Positions 36,103 to 47,800 of a stretch of 64,000 nt of DNA are shown here, piece after piece. The notes beneath the pieces are model-generated. The model had not been told where the DNA came from and searched no databases. It was given only the letters and a program-made list of their open reading frames with translations. The number at the start of each line of letters is the position of its first letter. Position 1 is the stretch's first letter. Both the position numbers and the translations under genes were made by a program. Origin of the DNA: Lumbricus rubellus (Eukaryota > Annelida > Clitellata > Crassiclitellata > Lumbricidae); the NCBI GenBank assembly GCA_945859605.1, contig OX243817.1:21546623-21610622 (forward strand). The letters run 5' to 3'.

Positions 36103-36173
36103 CTGTTTAGAGTGCAATGGTGCTAGCTCCATTGCTAAATGCTTTGGAGCTAGAACCACTGCACTCCAGACAG
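36103..36173 (+). ncRNA. Candidate microRNA-like hairpin
   Basis: Two 29-nt arms (36103-36131 and 36145-36173) pair with about three mismatches and one wobble around a 13-nt loop. This is close to the size and shape of a metazoan pre-miRNA. The arm cores are gagtgcaatggtgctagctc and its partner. It lies about 550 bp upstream of gene 5. The sequence does not match a miRNA I recognise. A degenerate palindromic mobile element is the alternative. Confidence 0.3.
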
Positions 36174-36203
36174 ACGAATTATTATTATAAAAGATGATTA
36201 GGT

Positions 36204-36241
36204 TCGCCCTCCTCCTTTATCCAGGCTTGGGACTGGCACTT
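36204..36241. repeat. 38-bp dispersed repeat fragment
   Basis: The text cgccctcctcctttatccag and the following cttgggactggcact recur almost identically at 52,947-52,987. Confidence 0.6.
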
Positions 36242-36673
36242 AAGCAGTGAAGAATGCCGAAGTCTTGTTAATTATTATCGGCAGCTCTGACGCCGACGTT
36301 ATAGCCGCTACATATTAATAAACAGCATGCGACAAAACGTGCCTAAACCCATTAGAGCATGTGCATGTGAACGGAAACGCCCGCGACGACTGCTACACAA
36401 AGATCTATTATAGCGCTATTAATCGTCACGCATCACTTCACTAGCTCACGTCTGACTAATTGAGAGTTTCCCATTCAATATATAAAAAAATTGGGCAAAC
36501 AGGTAATTTCTATGGGTATTGAAAGAAAGTCGATAATTAATTACCGCCATTCTCCCAAGTGCGGTGTCAATACTGTAGCCCCAAGCGTCACGCCTGGTTG
36601 GCTTTCAAAGCTGGAACAGCGCCGGTTCATTTGCGTTTTACATAGCATTTGCGTTTGACAGAGGCTTCCGAGC

Positions 36674-36680
36674 TATAAAA
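36674..36680 (+). promoter_or_regulatory. TATA box, gene 5
   Basis: TATAAAA lies 41 bp before the gene 5 ATG. That places a start site near 36,705 with a very short 5' leader (cagcagctaacagtcc). Confidence 0.6.
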
Positions 36681-36720
36681 CCGATCACTTTGAATTGCAG
36701 CAGCTAACAGTCCACTGAAA

Positions 36721-39700
36721 ATGGTATCCGTTGCGTTGGCATTCTTGTTTGCTGTCGAAATGTATAGTGTTTCTTACGCCATAGTATTAGAAGTACGTGA
36801 GTTTAAAGTGGCAGAAGTTCCGCCTGGATCAGAGCTATGCGCTCTTGATGCACCTTCCGCTTCTCTGTCCTTGAACTCCGCTCTGGACTGTGCTCTCGAG
36901 TGTCAAAGATTTTCTTATTGTGAGAACTTCAACTACAACAATGTTAACAAAACATGCGATCTCTTCTTCAGTCGACCAAAATGCTATGGTTACTCTCCAT
37001 GTTGCATCCATTACCAGGTAAAAAAAATCATCCTAGACGTTTTCCTATAATTATTAGTATAATCAGAAATTTATCAATTGTCTCTCTAGTTACCGTATAC
37101 ATAGTTCTAATTAGGCTATTCACAGAAATTGTTAGGAACAAAGGAATGAATTGATGAACGAATATAATTATGAACGATCTCAATCAAATGAAGAAATGCT
37201 TACATTTATTTTCATTAGTAGTGATTAAACTTTTTTAATCGATTTATTGTCAAATTAAACTTCGATTAATTAATTAAATTTGATTAATTTGCTAATGTAG
37301 AGTTTGAGACTGTTAAAATGCAGTCACTGAATTAGTTGTTGCTTTATTTCTGCAATCAAACATTAATCGAAGTGTCTATTTCAGTGTGTTGAGTCAATCA
37401 TGTAGGCCCTAGGCTGTTTGCTCAGTTAGTATAAGTAAGATTCGTGTATTCTGTGATCTCCGTTCTTGTGATTTGTTTAAACTGCATAAGTGTTCACTCT
37501 AACCGGTTGCAGTCTGTCAACCGGACCGTTCAATAAAGAGACTAATAATAATAATAATGGCATCGCATGTCGATTGGCTTTTGGGCGTTCCCTTCGCCAT
37601 CACGCCATCAATGATATAGTCTGGCGGGCTTTGCAGAGAGCCGATGTCCCAAGCACCAAAGAGCCCTCTGGTCTGTCTCGCATAGACGGCAAGAGACCTG
37701 ATGGGGCTACATTGATCCCCTGGGCTGCTGGCAAACATCTGGCCTGGGATGCCACGGTGGTCCACACCCGCGCAGCATCCTACATCGCTCACATAGCGAA
37801 TGCGGCGGGTGCTGCTGCGGAACAAGCCGCCGTACGTAAAATCGAAAAGTACGCGGGGCTACCATCATCACACCTCTTTGTCCCCATTGCCCTGAAAACA
37901 CTGGGCCCCATCAACTCTGCCGGACTCAGTTTCATCCGCGAGGTTGGCCAGCGTCTCTCGGTCGTTTCTGGAGAGCCGCGAGAAGCAACCTTTCTCTTCC
38001 AACGCATTTCCATATGTCTGCAGGGCTACAATGCCATCGCTTTTCGTGGTAGCCTACTTTAATATTGTTGCGGAGGACGAGGCCTGATTTTCTAGACATT
38101 GAATAACAGCTCCAATCATAATTTTTTTAAATCTCAAGGGATCCTAGGTACCTCGGGTAACAAAATAAAATAATAATAATAATAATAGTATGAATAGGGC
38201 CGTTCCAGACTGTGATTTTATATTAGGCGGTAGCGAAGTCCTTGAGGGATCCTGTATACCTCGGGGCAAAAAAATAAAATAATAATAGCAATAATAATAA
38301 TAACAATAATAATAAGGTTCACCAATAATATTTTAACAGTTAACATAACCTTTTCCTTCACAATGTGGTAAACCTCAGTTATAATAATATTGACTCGAAA
38401 GTCTTCCATGCACTGGAGATGATGCTCCTGTTACCTGAGGTTGACTCGTCATGAGTGTTTCAATTATTAATTGATCTTCAAAGTCCGCAGCCCTAATTTT
38501 ATTAACATGTCTACACTAGTCTACATAATAATATCATTATCATTTTGTTGCGATTGATGCAAAGTTTCCTTTTTCAGGTTCAGTCGGATCAACCGAAAAC
38601 AGGTGAGTGTATTGAATTTGATAATCCTAATTAATAATTAATTTATACATCTTCCATTTCTACAACACATGTTGTCTGGTTAAAATAATCGCTGTTGAAA
38701 ACAATGAAACAGGTGTTCAGATCAAGATATTATTAAAAGTCGTAACTGAAAAAATTGTGCTACATAAATAATTCTACAGGTATTCCTACTGAGAACTGTT
38801 CATGGCCGTTCACTTATGATGGTCGTCTATACAACGGTTGTGCTGCGAACCTAACTGGCGATGGTTGCAATGCCTGTCTGGTTGTCAATAGAAGCGTAGC
38901 ATCATGTGTGAGAAAGTTATCAGGTGAATTATTTTATATATCAAATTGTTAAGAAAAGGGTTATGTTAAATTTGCCTACCACATTTATTGTGAATGCAAA
39001 GGTTATGTTAAATATATGTTACTGGTGAATAATTGTCTGGTTGTTAATTTATATAAACAGGCCCAATTCTTTATTGTTCCTTTGGAAACTTGGCCTGGGT
39101 GGCAAAGTGCAAAATCTATAATGTGAGTGTTTTCTTTATTGAGTCGCTCTTTCATGATTTAGCTGATAATAATCTTCAACGTTCAGATAGCAATGGAAGA
39201 TCCTACAGGTGTGATACTCATTTTCTATGAAACAATTCAGCTCAGTGATGTAGACTATAATTTTCATCATGAGGCATACAACAGGCCACGGACTAGTTGT
39301 GATGCGTGAACATACTGAGTTTATGATCGTGTACAAGGCCGTAGCTAAGGGGTGTTTTGGGTGTTTGAACACCCCTCCAAATGAAAAATGTAAAAAAATA
39401 ATATAACGCATTTACTAGCACATGATGTAAAAACCATGAAATAAAATCATGAACTCCCGCCTACAAAATTAATGAAGGGAATGACTAAAATTAACGGACA
39501 ACAACTTTTTGGGTCAGAAAGTATAGTATGCTTTTCCGAGATTTCGACCGGACAACTAAAAAAAGGCCATGAACTTTTTGGGCTGGAAATAGTATGCTTT
39601 TCCGAGATTTTGACTGGATGACTAAAAAGGCCATCAAGTTTTTGGGCCGCAAAATAGTTTGCTTTTCCGAGATTTTGACTGAACGACTAAAAAAAGGCCA

Positions 39701-40551
39701 TCAAGTGTTTGGGCCGGAAAATAGTTTGCTTTTTCGAGATTTTGACCGGACAACTAAAAAAAGGCCATGAACTTTTTGGGCTGGAAATAGTTTGCTTTTC
39801 CGAGATTTCGACTGGACGACTAAAAAAAGAAAAAGTCATAAGCTTTTTGGATCGATGAAACAAAATTTTTCGGCTCCCGAAGAAACACCCCCGCCCCAAA
39901 TAAAATCAGGGTTGCGGCCTTGGTAGAACTGCACGATAAAAAAATCCTGCACTTGTGTCAGATATCTTTATGGAGACGTTCGAGATGGTGAGCGTAGAAA
40001 TTCCTACCTTCAACACAGACACGCCACTGATGTCAATCAACAACTGGATCGTCATCCAGCAGAGGGTGAATGGAAGCGTCGACTTCAATCAGTCGTGGGT
40101 TATTTACAGAAGTGGATTTGGTAGCATTGCCAACGACTTCTGGCTTGGCCTTGAGAAGATGTACCAACTGACAACCAACGCTCCCTACCGTCTACGCATC
40201 GAGATACAACACTTGGAAGATGGCAAATGGTTTTCAGCTGAATACGATTCATTCTTCATAACATCAGAGTCATTAGGTTATGCACTGAACGTGTCTGGTT
40301 ACGTGGGAGATGCAGGCGATGCTCTGCATAATATGAGCAAATTAGGAATCTACTTTCAGAACGGAATGAAATTCTCTACCTACGATTACGACAATGACCT
40401 GGCCCCCGGAAATTGCCCTGTTATGTTTACCGGTGGCTTTTGGTTCAACCGGTGTATGACTGCATGTCTTACCTGCGAGTACAACACTACCAAATTCGTG
40501 TGGAGCGCTGTTCCACTGAAAACGAGCCGAATGATGATGAGAGCCGTTTAG
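36721..40551 (+). CDS. Gene 5 of 7: secreted PAN - FN2-like - fibrinogen-domain protein
   Basis: Coding exons are 36721-37017, 38578-38602, 38780-38923 and 39962-40551 (phases 0, 1, 1), joining to 351 aa. The signal peptide ends VSYA. The PAN-like part has DCALECQR, YCENFNYNN, TCDLFF and CYG. The microexon encodes VQSDQPKT. Exon 3 (ENCSWPFTYDGRLYNGC) is FN2-like and nearly identical to gene 1 exon 3, including the adjacent intron bases. The FBG exon has NNWIVIQQRVNG, NDFWLGLEKM, calcium loop DYDND and ends SRMMMRAV. Like gene 1, it lacks about ten residues of the C-terminal loop present in gene 2. It has the only clear TATA box in the array (36,674). Intron 1 is interrupted by a LINE endonuclease fragment, and intron 3 by an element of 66-bp repeats. 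Confidence 0.9.
37560..38315 (+). pseudogene. LINE fragment with restriction-like endonuclease (RLE) domain
   Basis: The frame ending at 38,062 contains RHHAINDIVWRAL, KEP, DGKRPDGATLIPW, LAWDATV, then AEQAAVRKIEKYA and FLFQRISICLQGYNAIAF. The order RHxA - EP - RPD - x15 - D matches the endonuclease domain at the C-terminus of R2-like LINEs (R-H-N ... R-PD-x12-14-D). The part upstream of about 37,560 is lost, so no reverse transcriptase remains. The 3' side carries two similar tails (38,136-38,190 and 38,236-38,315), each ggatcct, then cctcgg, then AAT repeats, suggesting two nested insertions. It lies in intron 1 of gene 5; a relative is in gene 1 intron 3. Confidence 0.7.
39313..39925. mobile_element. 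Element with CAAGGCCG ends and 66-bp tandem repeats
   Basis: It starts caaggccgtagctaagg and ends with a complementary cagggttgcggccttg. The core (39,508-39,860) is five copies of a 66-bp unit containing gcttttccgagatttygac and ggacaactaaaaaaaggcca. No clear target duplication is seen, so the class is uncertain. It ends about 40 bp before the gene 5 FBG exon. Confidence 0.6.
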
Positions 40552-41789
40552 AGCGTAGTATACATTGCTTCTTGGCTCAAACTGTTTTAAATGACTATCT
40601 ATTCTACATTGTATATTTAAAGTTATGCAGCAAGGATCATTTAACGACATTCTTTAGTAGGCATAGGGTATAATCTAAATTCTAAATTGCTACGTCGCCA
40701 AGTTTCACCGAAAAACCTCCATACAACTATCTGTTTGATTTATAGTTATAATATCCTTATCTAATGGTGTGTTTAATATCTAAAGCGAACATTGCAGTGC
40801 AGGATACTCTGCTATCTCGGCCTTTAGCCTATATATTGCACGCGCACGCAACAATAATTGTAAAGTAAGCTTATGCAGACTATGATTAGCCTATATTTAG
40901 CCTAAATCAATCAACACAACAAAATCAAGTCGTTTTCCTATAACCATAACAATAACATTACATAATGTTTGGAACTGCATAATTACAAAATACATTAACA
41001 GCAAAAGGAGGTAAACATGATTTAGATTCCGCTAGGAGTCAATCTAAACAATTCAGTTAAACGTTTAGCCTACCAAAACCAAATTTGAACCAGGTACAGT
41101 GTAAGTGAGTATAGGCCTAAACGCAACGAGGATTAAGTTGTGGGCTATAGGCTAGAACAAGCGATAACACGATCTTAACTGCGGTTTTAACAAGAACCTT
41201 AAATGCAAATGCACCGGGTTATAGCCAATAACTGTTTAAATCGATGAAAATAGAGAGCGTGTAATTTATTTTGAAATCTTGTTGTTTATTGAAGCAACGG
41301 GTTTTTATTAGTTAAGATATGTGCCATACAATAGTGTCATACCGACTCATACGATTTAATAGTGAAGCGTCGAATGCTGGAAAAAGACTTTGACATGACA
41401 GTGGGGGTATATAATTATGCAGAATATAATGATGAAGTGAAGCTGTCTCTGAATGTCGTACCCATGTGGAAGGAAGTTCTCAAAATACCGGTGAGCGGAG
41501 ACCATGTCCAAGGCGAAAGAAGAATTTACCAATATAGGTGTAGGCTACATGTAGAGATTTCTTATCTATGTTAGGCCTACTCTCAATCGTTAACATTCGC
41601 CAATGAAAGGGCCAGCGTGTTCCAATAATTTTAGAAATATTACCGCAATGATACTTTTTATAATGTTCAGGTTATAATGGAGATTTTAAAGAGAAGTTTA
41701 TGGGAATGCCTCCTCCCCGTCTGAGTGAGATACATGCTTGAGCTTATGATGTTCTCAGGCTTTGCATTTACATTAATTAATAGTGTGTG
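40552..41789. other. Gene 5 3' flank
   Basis: AT-rich; no canonical polyadenylation signal close to the stop and no recognised gene or element. The frame at 41,362-41,574 has no paralogue. Confidence 0.4.
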
Positions 41790-42110
41790 GCCCTATGTTA
41801 TTCTGCTATTTTTGTGTACCGCCTCATATTCAACTTAACCTTATTTTTACGTGTTATTGGTGTCTCCTTATCTTGATGGAATTTTGATTCTCCACATTTA
41901 CTTATGCAAGAATTAAGTTTGTAAATGAGCCAGCCGAGTTTAAGCGGGTCTTTTAGACCTTTGTCGGCTGACTCATTGACATGCACTATTATTAAGTTTA
42001 TAACAATTAATTCCTTGTTGAAGTTTTGTTGTTGTTAATGTCTGTTACTGTTATGTGATTATTGATGTGACATTGCAAGTCAATAAATGGACAAAATGAA
42101 ATGAAATGAT
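41790..42110 (+). mobile_element. Possible LINE 3' end
   Basis: It ends tcaataaatggacaaaatg followed by aaatg repeats, like the tail at 23,985. It contains a small stem (agccgag ... ctcggct-like, 41,930-41,970). No coding part remains. Confidence 0.35.
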
Positions 42111-43018
42111 ACGAATGGCTCCTTCCAGCCTATTTGCTTGGAACCACGCAACCACGGAGAGATAGATCTATCAGTTCAACGTTCGAAGTTTGAATTACAT
42201 GTATTGGCGTATTATAATTCCAAATTATTGTTAGCGAAATACATACACGACCGCCCTTATAGCTAGATATAAATATTCGTTAATTGCATTTAGATGGCCT
42301 TAGATAGGCTATCATGTCCTGCTGCACAGTGCATTTAGCAAATTAGCAAGGCATTGTAGGGAAAGTGACCTGGTTGGAATCCATCCTAGGATTACTATAG
42401 ATAATAGGCTAGTCTATTCAAAGTTTCTGGGTAGGCTAACCCTGAAGGTTGTTATTTTTTGTGGTCTTTTCAGAAACTTTGAGACTTTTTGGAGAATAAG
42501 AATAGGACCATGGTTTAGCGTTGAGTGTCATCTTTGGCGCCATGCACATCGCCTTGAACAATATTGTGCATGCAGGGCACTAATTAAGTTGCCAGCAGAC
42601 CGCGATTGCTGGGTCGAATGCGGCCCGGGGATGCAAAGACACTACCGGTAGAAGTAGTAGATATTCCAGGAGTCCAAGATCACTCTACAAACCGTGGAAT
42701 CCGGAAGACTCAGGATGACTTTCAATAACTTTCCCCTTGATCATAACCTGCTTCGCTTGCTTTAATTGCACCAGTCAGTAGGCCTAACACTTGCGTAGTG
42801 AATTGCATTCGTTAGTATTTAACTGTTATTAAACAAATGGCCAGATAAGAACCAAACAAGTTATTGGATAGAGCAGAATTCAGAGATTGTCTTAACTCGG
42901 TTTTCTGCGCGCGGGAAAGACCAACCACGCAGTGACGAAATTAAATAGAAACGTCTTCAGATGATGCAATTCGTCTATTCTGCAACCTCTTCTTGCGCAA
43001 TCAGACCGACATCTATTA

Positions 43019-43066
43019 CAGGGTGGGCCATAAAAAGTACCCCTACGGTTTTTATGGCCCACCCTG
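43019..43066. mobile_element. 48-bp palindromic mini-element with CAGGGTGGGCC ends
   Basis: Perfect 18-bp arms (43019-43036 and 43049-43066), CAGGGTGGGCCATAAAAA and its complement, flank a 12-bp loop. TA is present on both sides. The ends match the element at 10,685. The site is empty in the duplicate copy upstream of gene 7. Confidence 0.75.
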
Positions 43067-44144
43067 TATAGTCTTCCTTAATGCCACTAATTACGGGAAG
43101 TAGAACGTCGCTTGTTTCTATTGGTGACCGATTGATTTTTAATTGTTCCTTTAAATGCGGAATACTCTTAAGAAATCCTTTATGGTGATTAATGACTGTT
43201 ACATCAGTCATCCGCTGCAGGTTTTCTATATAACACTGGCACCGTTTCTCTGATGCATCCTAGCAAAGCAGGGAACAAATTTCACCTACCGTCAAACAGG
43301 GCTGGTTATTTTATCATGCAAATAAATGCTAATTAGTTTGTGTCTCAGAAAGACCACTCGTTCTGCGCTGCTGATCATAAAAACCGTACATTGCCATTTT
43401 AAAACTTATTTTCCAGTCATTTTCCACTGCTATTCATTTTCGGTTAAATATTTAGCAGCTTGAAACGAAACGGCTGAACTGATTAATTGATTAATTATAG
43501 GAAGCCCGATGTCTTTGTTCTGACCAGAGATGCGCCGTCGATGACGCATTTGAAACATGTTAATTCTGCGCAACGGATGTTTCAAGAGTCACCATAATTG
43601 TCATGAGAACATTGGTATGGATGGATGGCGGTCCATGGGCTTTTGCCAAAGCACCGAAGTGACTGCAGCGAGCAGCAGGTCCAAACACGCACATTCCTTT
43701 AGCGACACTCTCGGAATGAATAGAAGTTCTCATCTGTGACGTGGCTCGTCTTAAATTAATAGCATTGGCGACAGGACAAAGGAAGCGCAGCGACAATTGA
43801 ACGAACAATCGAGCAAGGCAATGCTACATTGTAAAGATTATAAATAATTTATGTATGCAATAGAAGAGAGGGCAGAAAGCAGTATATTAAGTTAGCCTGA
43901 GCCATCTATGGGTACCAGTGTGAAACGTTAGCGACTGCAGCTTCTTAGCCTCTGTATATATGAGGATGTGTGGCCATTCCAATCCTCTCCCTCGCCGTTT
44001 CATCCTTCCACCATAATGTTCTTTTAGATTCTTTTAAAGCTCATTTCATTTGGCTGCTTAGTAGGCGACAGCTTGAAAATATTGATTTGCCGCGTCTTGC
44101 TCGGTTTTCCTGAGATTAGTTTTTCGTCACCGGGCACTTAGTCA

Positions 44145-44214
44145 CTCACAACATGTTAACTTAGTCACTCACAGCATGTTAACTTAGTCACTCGATGCTG
44201 TTAACAGTTTCGGC
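44145..44214. repeat. 23-bp minisatellite, short allele upstream of gene 6
   Basis: Two full units of ttagtcactcacaacatgtt-type sequence and one degenerate unit ending gatgctgttaaca. The duplicate upstream of gene 7 has nine full units (54,391-54,597). Confidence 0.9.
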
Positions 44215-44870
44215 CTCTCCGATTGGTTGCCCACCCTCTTTCTCTCGATGCGCCAATCAAACTTTACTTCATTAATAGGCCTATCTCAAGGCTTTATTCC
44301 CACCGCATGGTTGAAAGCGCTCCTGATTAGGTTTCTTGTGTTTTGACATGCCTAAAATCGATAGGTTGCGAAGTGCGAACAGCGTTGTTGTTCTGGTAGA
44401 AAACGTTAGCTTCAGAGTGCATTTAAGCATTCGGAAGGTAGCATTGCAGTAGAGAACGCCATTTCTAGACTACCTTTTCAACACTACGTTGGCCTATAAA
44501 TACGGTAGTGTATATTCGTTTAATTAAAAAGAAACAGGCAGAACGCTGTAGGTTCACATTAGCAATTTAGCAAAATTGAAAGCATATGGCTACTTAGTTA
44601 TGGTTGACACTGTTAGTACATGCTTTTAAATAGCATTCTTTGGCAAAGTTCATCGAGTTTTTATTGGATAGGGTGAGATTGTGAGTCCTTTACCTAAAGT
44701 TAGGTCCTATAATCAATAGTACACAGTATTGACAGTGAAATAACAAAAGCCTTCTTTTCTGCTTAGATACATTGAATTGATTTCGAGAATAACGTTTCCA
44801 CAGCAGCAGCTGCTGCCACAGATCGTGAGATATTTTAGATCAAATCGGGTTTAAGATTTAATCTGTGACA
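44215..44870. promoter_or_regulatory. Gene 6 proximal upstream region
   Basis: Well conserved with 56,210-56,698 upstream of gene 7, including tcgataggttgcgaagtgcg and the final leader taagatttaatctgt before the ATG. It must hold the promoter; no TATA box is placed with confidence (a tataaata at 44,496 is far from the start). Confidence 0.4.
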
Positions 44871-47800
44871 ATGGTGTGTCATTCGATGCTTTGGACAATG
44901 CTCTGCTGCGTCTTTACACTCGTAAACGCTGAATGCGACATATCGAATGTACGTGAGTACCAAGTGCTGGAATCTCCACCTGGATCAAAGCTTTGCGCCC
45001 TTGATGCACCTTCGAATTCGTTGTCTTTGAACTCTGCCTTGGCATGTGCCTTTGAATGCCAACGATTCTGGTACTGTGAGAACTTCAACTACAACAATGT
45101 GAGCAAAGCATGTGACCTCTTCTTCAACCGACCCATATGCTATGGACCTTCAACGCAGTGTACCCACTATGAGGTAAGCTAGGCCTATTTAAAAACCTAT
45201 ACACTCACAATAATATTATTATTAACCTACTCAATAATTTTCTGCATGGCTACAAAAAATTATGACATATTTCAAGTCTATTTGGTAAAAGAAATTTCTC
45301 TGCATATTTAATTATTGTCGGATCTTCAAATTCAAGCACAAAGGTTATTACGTAATTTTCTAAAAGACCATTCCAATCAGTTTTTCGGATGTAGACCTCT
45401 GCCGCATTTCACTTTGGACTAATAAGAAGACAGAAACATTTTTAAAATAATTAAGTCGTGTCCAAAACATTCGGATAAATAGCCTAGGCTACTTCTTGAA
45501 ATATTTGTTCAAAACGTTGTCCTATGACATCATACGTTAAGAATTATAATTAGCCTATTATAATAGTCCATTATTTGTGTTTTAAATCACGGTCTGCGCT
45601 GAACGCAATGACCGGTCAGTTGGTCGGTTGGTCAATCAGTCGAATAATTAATCGATAAATCCATGTTACGCTTATAACTGAATTTTATTTTTTATGATGG
45701 TCGAACGACGATCATTGGCCCCATTATTGATAAAACCCTTAATAATTTTCATATTCGTAATTAACTTATAGAGAAATTGAGAAAACGCTTTATAATTTAT
45801 AGATTCGTATCGATCAACCTTACACAGGTAAGAGTTCTCGCTCTTCTCCGAGTAGAGTCTATCTTCAATGAAAACATGCATCCTTTAAAAATAATTGTCT
45901 ATTCGTTGTTTTCACATTTATACAGCATTCGACTCTATTATGGTGATCCTGATAATCTGATGGCGGTTCTAAACCAAACGTCTGGCCATTACACCACCGC
46001 GATAGAAAATGAAGCAAAACTTAAATGCTTCTGTAAATTTCAAAGAGCGCGAAAAGGGAATCACTAAGATTAGTAGGCTAGGCTATAGATAATTTTTCAA
46101 GAGTGCAAATCATTCATTCATTTTCATTCTTTTCATGACTTGCATCCATTTAATATATCTACTCGGATTTAGGTGCTTCGATTAATATACAGACTACAGA
46201 GAGGCCCTTGGAGGGCGCAACGTGGGTGGGTCCGGTGAAAAACAGGAGAATCAGAAATGAGCCAAAACCCACATCGGGATGGGGAATGGCTGACCCGGAA
46301 GGGGAAGGCTGGCCCGAGATGGGGAAAAGAATAGAAAGAATTAGTAAGCCCGGTTGTTTACATGTATAATTGTATATAAACCTCTGCTCAGAGGTTCTCT
46401 CATCAAAATTCAAAAACCACGGCAATATAGCATTAGATGGTGTAAATATGTAAAACACATTCTAATTGTTTGTAAAAAAAACACAGCAGGTATTCAGCTT
46501 CTGACCTTCGGAAGCCTTTGACGGCGTATCAGTTGTAAACTTGTAATGTTTGAAGGGTGCTGAAGCTTATTCGCTGTTTGTCCCTCAAGGTCGCATTATC
46601 GTCCTTAGCCACTATAATGCAAAAAGAACATAAAGGTGCTTCGATTTCTAAGTCTCAAAGTCTGACCCACACCTCAAAGCGGTGAGGGGGTGTAAACAGT
46701 CAAGTAGGGATCGCCTGCCGAGGATGCATCAGTGGTGAAGGCGTATGCAGAAGTACCACCTTGGGCGCTACGCGAGGCGGGAAGGCTCTGCAGGAATCCC
46801 GAAAAACTGGCTAACGTGGGCGGCGAAGACCTGGGCAGTAGCGGGCCTTGGGTCGGTGATCGGGCGGAGGATTACGAAAGTGACAACGGCTGATCAACGA
46901 AAGGCTGGTCTATGGACCGCCACTGCGAGGTGGAAAGGCATGGGAATCTACCACCTCATTTTCCCAATGAGCATAATGGACAGTTCATATCTAAACTCAT
47001 ACCGGCTCGGACGTCGCCCGGGTCACAAAGGTCCGCGTCACCTGTTGAACAACCAGGGCAGGGGAATGAGAAGAATTGTCCAAAGTGCAACTAACCCTCG
47101 TATCGAGGAAGGTTGAAGGCAAGGCAAGACACATAAAGAGGCTCCAATTTGATGGTAAGTTTCTGCCAGTCTAACTATAAAAACGTCCAGTTGTATTGCT
47201 GAAGGGATTGCTGATGAGAAGTGCCATATTCCGTTTACGTACAAGAGGAAATTGTACATGGAGTGCGGATTCAACTTGACTGGAGATGGATGCATGTCCT
47301 GTCACAACGACAGCTGGACACTGGTACGATGTCAACAGCCGGCAGGTAAGTCTGTGCAGTGTGCACACGGGCATTTTACAACCCCAGGAACTCGCCACCG
47401 AATAATATTGGCCTAATTACACATTTAATGTACATGAAGAATTGAGTATTGAGGCAAAGTCATTAACTGTGATATAGGCAGTAGGCACGGGTGGATTCAG
47501 GAGTCTGTGTTGCAATTAGCTTAGAGCCTTAGACGATGCCCATGGGCGCCCGCAGAAACTTTTTGCAGGAGGGACAAAGCGTAGCAAGAGGTTGAAAATG
47601 CAAAGCAGGAAATTGAACACATGCATGGTTATTTTTCATATAGGTCTCTTAATGTAAATTTGTAGTTTCATTTTTTGTAATTTTTTGTGTGAATAGTTTC
47701 TTTAATGTGAAAAACGTTGTAAAAAGTATCCCTTGAGCGGACAAACAAACGAGCAAATTATGTTTGACAAGGATGCCTTATCAATTTAAATGTTATGCAA

